From the NCBI GenBank assembly GCA_964612075.1, contig CAZTFC010000008.1, positions 4,130-68,129 on the forward strand: a stretch of DNA of 64,000 nucleotides, in the 5' to 3' direction. Under the pieces are notes generated by a model. That model was not told the origin of the DNA. It made no database searches and saw only the letters and a list, made by a program, of their open reading frames with translations. Made by a program: the position numbers and the translations under genes. Source of the stretch: UBA2219 sp964612075 (GTDB lineage: Bacteria; Desulfobacterota; Deferrimicrobia; Deferrimicrobiales; Deferrimicrobiaceae). The stretch's first letter is position 1. Every line of letters starts with the position of its first letter. Shown in pieces: positions 60,956-64,000 of this stretch.

Positions 60956-61791
60956 TCGTGGACCTGCCGTCCGTCCTCGTCAAGGCGCGCCGCGGCGGCT
61001 ACGCGGTCGGCGCGTTCAACGTCTACAACCTGGAAACCGTCGACGCCGTCCTGGCCGGCGCCGCGGAGCTGAACTCCCCCGTGATCATCGCGTTCGGCGA
61101 GCGGTACCTGAAGAACTTCCCGATCCGGGCGGTATCCGCCGTCGTGAAGACGATGGCGCAGGACTCCCCCGTCCCGGTCGTTTTGCACCTGGACCACGCC
61201 AACCGGCTCGAGTCGATCGAGCGGGCGATCGCGGCGGGCTTCACCTCCGTCATGATCGACGGTTCGAAGAACCCCCTCGAGGAGAACATCGCCGTGACGA
61301 ACAGGGCGGTGGCCCTCGCCCGCCCGAAGGGCGTGTCCGTCGAGGCGGAGCTGGGGCGCATCACCCGCACCGGGGTCGCCGCGGAGGACCTGTTCACGGA
61401 CCCGGCCGAGGCCGTGGAATTCATGAAGCGGACCGGCGTGGACGCACTCGCGGTCTCCGTGGGGACCGTGCACGGCCTCTACAAGGGGAAGCCGACGCTC
61501 GACCTGGAACGGCTCGCCCGGATCGCCATGGACGTCCACGCGCCCCTCGTCCTGCACGGCGGCTCCGGCGTTCCCGAGGATCTCATCCGGAAGGCGATCG
61601 GGCTCGGGGTGGCGAAGCTGAACATCAACACCGAGATGTCGATCGCGGGGGTGAACGCGGTCCGGGCGTTCCTTTCGGCCAAGGGGAACGAGAACACGCG
61701 GCTCGAGGAGCTGATGGTCGAGGCGCGCGACGCGATGGTCGGGGTGGTGAAGCGGTACATCGAGTTCCTCGGCAGCGCCGGGAAGGCTTGA
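60952..61791 (+). CDS. Class II (zinc) ketose-bisphosphate-type aldolase
   Basis: 279 residues; GatY/KbaY/FbaA family. Zinc and catalytic residues are visible: D81 and H82 (LHLDHAN), H174 (VGTVHGLYKG) and H202 (LHGGSG), plus EAELG around 131-135 and the phosphate-binding NINTEM. It reversibly cleaves a ketose (bis)phosphate to DHAP, or a related triose, and an aldehyde. It follows the dehydrogenase and precedes the kinase, which probably makes its phosphorylated substrate. Confidence 0.93.
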   Translation: MIVDLPSVLVKARRGGYAVGAFNVYNLETVDAVLAGAAELNSPVIIAFGERYLKNFPIRAVSAVVKTMAQDSPVPVVLHLDHANRLESIERAIAAGFTSVMIDGSKNPLEENIAVTNRAVALARPKGVSVEAELGRITRTGVAAEDLFTDPAEAVEFMKRTGVDALAVSVGTVHGLYKGKPTLDLERLARIAMDVHAPLVLHGGSGVPEDLIRKAIGLGVAKLNINTEMSIAGVNAVRAFLSAKGNENTRLEELMVEARDAMVGVVKRYIEFLGSAGKA

Positions 61792-61801
61792 GGGGATCGC
61801 C

Positions 61802-63358
61802 ATGGCCGACGATATCATCCTTGTGATCGACGTGGGGACGACGAGCGCGCGGAGCCTGATGTTCGACCGCGGGTTCCGGATGGTCGCGTCGTCCGCCCGG
61901 GAATACCGGAACAGCTACCCCGGGCCGTTCCTCGTGGAGCAGGACCCGGACGTCTGGTGGCGGGCCGTGACGGAGGTGTCGAAGGAGGCCATGGAGGCGA
62001 AGCCCTCCGGCTCCGGGGTGGCCGCGGTCATCGTCACCAGCCAGCGCGCGACCGTCATCCCGGTGGACAAGAACGGCAGGGCCCTGCGGCCCGCGATCCT
62101 CTGGCAGGACAACCGCAGCATGCCGCAGTGCCAAAAGATCCGGGAGACCGTCGGGGCCGCGGAGATCTACCAGCGGACGGGGCTCAAGATCAACCCGTAT
62201 TTCTCGCTGCCGAAGATCCTCTGGATCAAGGAGCACGAGCCCGGGACCTTCGAGGCGACGCACAAGTTCCTCCTGGTCCACGATTTCATCCTGCACCGAC
62301 TGACGGAGCGTTTCGTCACCGACCAGTCGCACGCGTCCCGCACCATGGCGTACAACCTGAGGCGCCGCTGGGACGAGGACATCCTGGGTGCCGTGGGCGT
62401 GGACGCGTCGAAATTCTGCCGGGCCGTCCCTTCCGGCGAGCGCGTGGGGGCGGTGTCCGCGGAGGCCGCCCGGCTGACCTCGATCCCCGAGGGGACGCCC
62501 GTGTTCGCAGGCGCGGGCGACCAGCAGGCCGCGGCGGTGGGCATGGGTATCGTGTCCGCCGGCACCTTCATGGCCAACACCGGCACCGGCTCCTTCGTCC
62601 TCTCCCCGCTGGACGAGCCGGTGCTCGACCCCCGGGAGCGGGTCCTCTGCACCGTCTCCGCGGTCCCGGGCAAATGGCTCCAGGAAGCGGGCATGTACAC
62701 CACCGGGAGCGTCTACCGCTGGTTCCGCGACCAGATGAGCACCAAGGAGGTGGAGACGGCCCGCGAGCGCGGGCTGGACCCCTACGACCTCCTCAACGAG
62801 CAGGCCTCCACCGCCCCGGTCGGCGCCTCCGGGGTGATGTGGATCCCGCATTTCACCGGGAGTCTGGCCCCGTACTGGAACCCGATCTCCAAGGGCGTCC
62901 TTTTCAACCTGTCGCTGGGCACGACCCGCGCGGAGGTCGTCCGCGCGCTCCTGGAAGGGATCGCGATCGAGGTCGGCAAGAACATCGCCATCATGGAGGA
63001 GATCGGGGGGAAGGCCCGGGAGATCCGGATCGCCGGCGGGGCGACCAAGTCGCCCTTCTTCAACCAGGTCCAGGCCGACGTCTACGGGACGCGGGTCGTC
63101 ACGACCAACTTCGCGGAAGCCACGGGGCTGGGCGCCGCCCTCCTGGCGGCCCCGGCGCTGGAGTGGCACCCGACCCTGGAGAAGGCCGTGGAAAAGGTCG
63201 TGCAGGTCGTTTCCCGGTATGAGCCGTACCCCGACGCGCACGCGCGGTACAGGGAGCTGGCGAAGCTGCACCACGAGCTGTACAGGGTTCTGCAGGAAGG
63301 CGGGATCTTCGAGAGCGCGGCCGCCCTGTCGGAAAAGCTCCGCGCGGAAGGCCGCTGA
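61802..63358 (+). CDS. FGGY-family carbohydrate kinase
   Basis: 518 residues. N-terminal phosphate motif IDVGTTSARSLMFD, LWQDNR, catalytic Asp in GAGDQQAAAVGMG, TGTGSF and the adenosine motif IRIAGGATKSPFFNQVQADVYG. All kinase residues are present. The closest groups are xylulokinase/gluconokinase-like, but substrate is not decided. It is the last gene of the cluster, ten bases after the aldolase gene. Confidence 0.93.
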   Translation: MADDIILVIDVGTTSARSLMFDRGFRMVASSAREYRNSYPGPFLVEQDPDVWWRAVTEVSKEAMEAKPSGSGVAAVIVTSQRATVIPVDKNGRALRPAILWQDNRSMPQCQKIRETVGAAEIYQRTGLKINPYFSLPKILWIKEHEPGTFEATHKFLLVHDFILHRLTERFVTDQSHASRTMAYNLRRRWDEDILGAVGVDASKFCRAVPSGERVGAVSAEAARLTSIPEGTPVFAGAGDQQAAAVGMGIVSAGTFMANTGTGSFVLSPLDEPVLDPRERVLCTVSAVPGKWLQEAGMYTTGSVYRWFRDQMSTKEVETARERGLDPYDLLNEQASTAPVGASGVMWIPHFTGSLAPYWNPISKGVLFNLSLGTTRAEVVRALLEGIAIEVGKNIAIMEEIGGKAREIRIAGGATKSPFFNQVQADVYGTRVVTTNFAEATGLGAALLAAPALEWHPTLEKAVEKVVQVVSRYEPYPDAHARYRELAKLHHELYRVLQEGGIFESAAALSEKLRAEGR

Positions 63359-63932
63359 CCCGGACGGGTGGCCACGGCGCGGCGGACCTTCCCGTCAGCT
63401 GGCCTTCGGATCGGCCGGAATGCGGCTGCTTTCCCGCGCCACGGGCATCCGCAAGGCAAGACAATGTCCTCCCTATATCGGCCTACGGGACCGGCGGGCT
63501 CCCATGTGAGGAGGGGATGTTCCCCTGAGCGGGCGTCTGTTCCGAAGCGCAGCCAGGAGGGCGAAGCGAGGAACAGCGCAGGCGAAGCGGCCATGGAGGG
63601 CCGGCGAGCCGGGAGCGAAGGGGAAGCATCCCCTCCGAACAGGCGGCCGCCCTCCATGCGAGGAGATATGTCCCTCGGAGCATCGTCGATTCCCGTTTCG
63701 AAGAACCGGGGCGGGCAAACGGTGCCGACGGCCCCCCCGAGGCGTCTCCCGGTCAGCGAGGGAGCATGCCCCCGGACGGCGGCCTATGGAGCGAGTGGAG
63801 ACAAGGAGGTCGGGAGCGAGCGGAATGGCAGCCGAAGGTGCCAAGGAGGGCGCCGAGGCGTCGCCGGGAGGGGGTATGCTCCCGAGCGATCCGGGAGATG
63901 CCTCCGTGGGAACCGCCCGGTCACCGTTCCGC
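63359..63932. repeat. Gene-free gap with a family of short stem-loop repeats
   Basis: No credible gene here. Five related short inverted repeats share a core of the form G-rich / ATG or GCAT / C-rich: 63512-63526 (AGGGGATGTTCCCCT), 63619-63634 (AGGGGAAGCATCCCCT), 63659-63677 (CGAGG ... CCTCG around ATATG), about 63757-63775 (CGAGGGAGCATGCCCCCGG) and 63865-63884 (CGGGAG ... CTCCCG around GGTATG). Longer arms also pair at distance: CATGGAGGGCC near 63592 with GGCCGCCCTCCATG near 63645, and CTGTTC near 63537 with GAACAG near 63637. It may be a mobile intergenic repeat, a structured RNA or a transcription barrier between the kinase gene and the convergent yebC. Confidence 0.55.
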
Positions 63933-64000
63933 TCAGCCGAACGCCTCCATCGCCTCGTCGGAGATGTCGAAGTTCGCCCAGACGTTCTGGACGTCGTCCG
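63933..64000 (-). CDS. yebC: YebC/PmpR-family protein, C-terminal end only
   Basis: Only the last 21 codons are in the window; they read DDVQNVWANFDISDEAMEAF-Gly-stop, the typical YebC C-terminus (DDVQNVxANFDI). YebC-type proteins are transcription or translation regulators that ease ribosome stalling at some proline stretches. It has the same orientation as ruvCAB, to which yebC is often adjacent. Confidence 0.8.
   Translation of the reverse strand, partial: DDVQNVWANFDISDEAMEAFG

Noticed and set aside
63082..63657. 191-codon minus-strand frame at the end of the FGGY kinase gene
   Set aside because: Overlaps the real kinase C-terminus and the repeat region; no ribosome site or recognisable sequence.
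1..64000. CRISPR arrays, tRNA or rRNA genes, insertion sequences, phage or integrase genes
   Set aside because: None seen on reading the gaps and frames; the only repeat cluster (63500-63890) has irregular spacing and no cas genes nearby.

Overview
The window is high-GC DNA packed with genes, and it looks chromosomal. It suggests a Gram-negative anaerobe of the old Deltaproteobacteria (Desulfobacterota, Geobacter-like): LpxC implies lipid A, there is a type II secretion system (T2SS), there are two ferredoxin-dependent 2-oxoacid oxidoreductases, a TRAP carrier, large sensor kinases and a sigma-54 activator. The exact taxon cannot be read from the sequence. I saw no IS element, phage gene, CRISPR array, tRNA or rRNA.

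Left part (1-12.5 kb): a minus-strand operon for a TRAP uptake system (dctP-dctQ-dctM) runs into iorA, which leaves the window. Next is LpxC, the committing enzyme of lipid A synthesis, fused behind a response-regulator receiver domain. Divergent from it are a DUF523/DUF1722 protein and a two-gene 2-oxoacid:ferredoxin oxidoreductase (gamma-alpha fusion plus beta), followed by small accessory genes, a FecR-domain protein and an HtrA-like protease that lacks a signal peptide.

Middle part (12.5-27 kb): mixed single genes. These include a DinB-like protein, a GT4 glycosyltransferase, an orphan protein with a possible caspase/CHAT-type His-Cys pair, an NmrA-like protein, an M30-like metalloprotease lipoprotein with a small overlapping lipoprotein, a two-gene ABC exporter, a large hybrid histidine kinase, and glutaminyl-tRNA synthetase with a YqeY-like tail.

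27.3-41 kb: a complete, tightly overlapping T2SS operon in the order C-D-E-F-G-H-I-J-K-X-N-L-M-lipoprotein. Gene X encodes a secreted protein with a Cys-containing C-terminal sorting tail and is a candidate cargo. The last gene encodes a lipoprotein that appears to carry two tandem propeptide-like repeats. Directly after it, a sigma-54 promoter drives an FHA-domain sigma-54 activator. A second sigma-54 promoter precedes a Flp/Tad pilus locus (42.7-50.5 kb: flp, three TadE/TadG-like genes, cpaB, cpaC, cpaF, tadB, tadC). This suggests the activator controls itself and the Tad pilus. Neither system has a prepilin peptidase in the window.

50.4-57.3 kb (minus strand): ruvC-ruvA-ruvB-DUF2905-DUF4390-NtrY-like kinase-Ser/Thr kinase, mostly overlapping. 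57.3-63.4 kb (plus strand): an RpiR regulator, GntP permease, 2-hydroxyacid dehydrogenase, class II aldolase and FGGY kinase, which looks like a catabolic island for an unidentified sugar acid or polyol. It lies between ruvC and the end of yebC (63,933-64,000), genes that are often neighbours. The 570-base gap before yebC holds a family of short stem-loop repeats and no credible gene.
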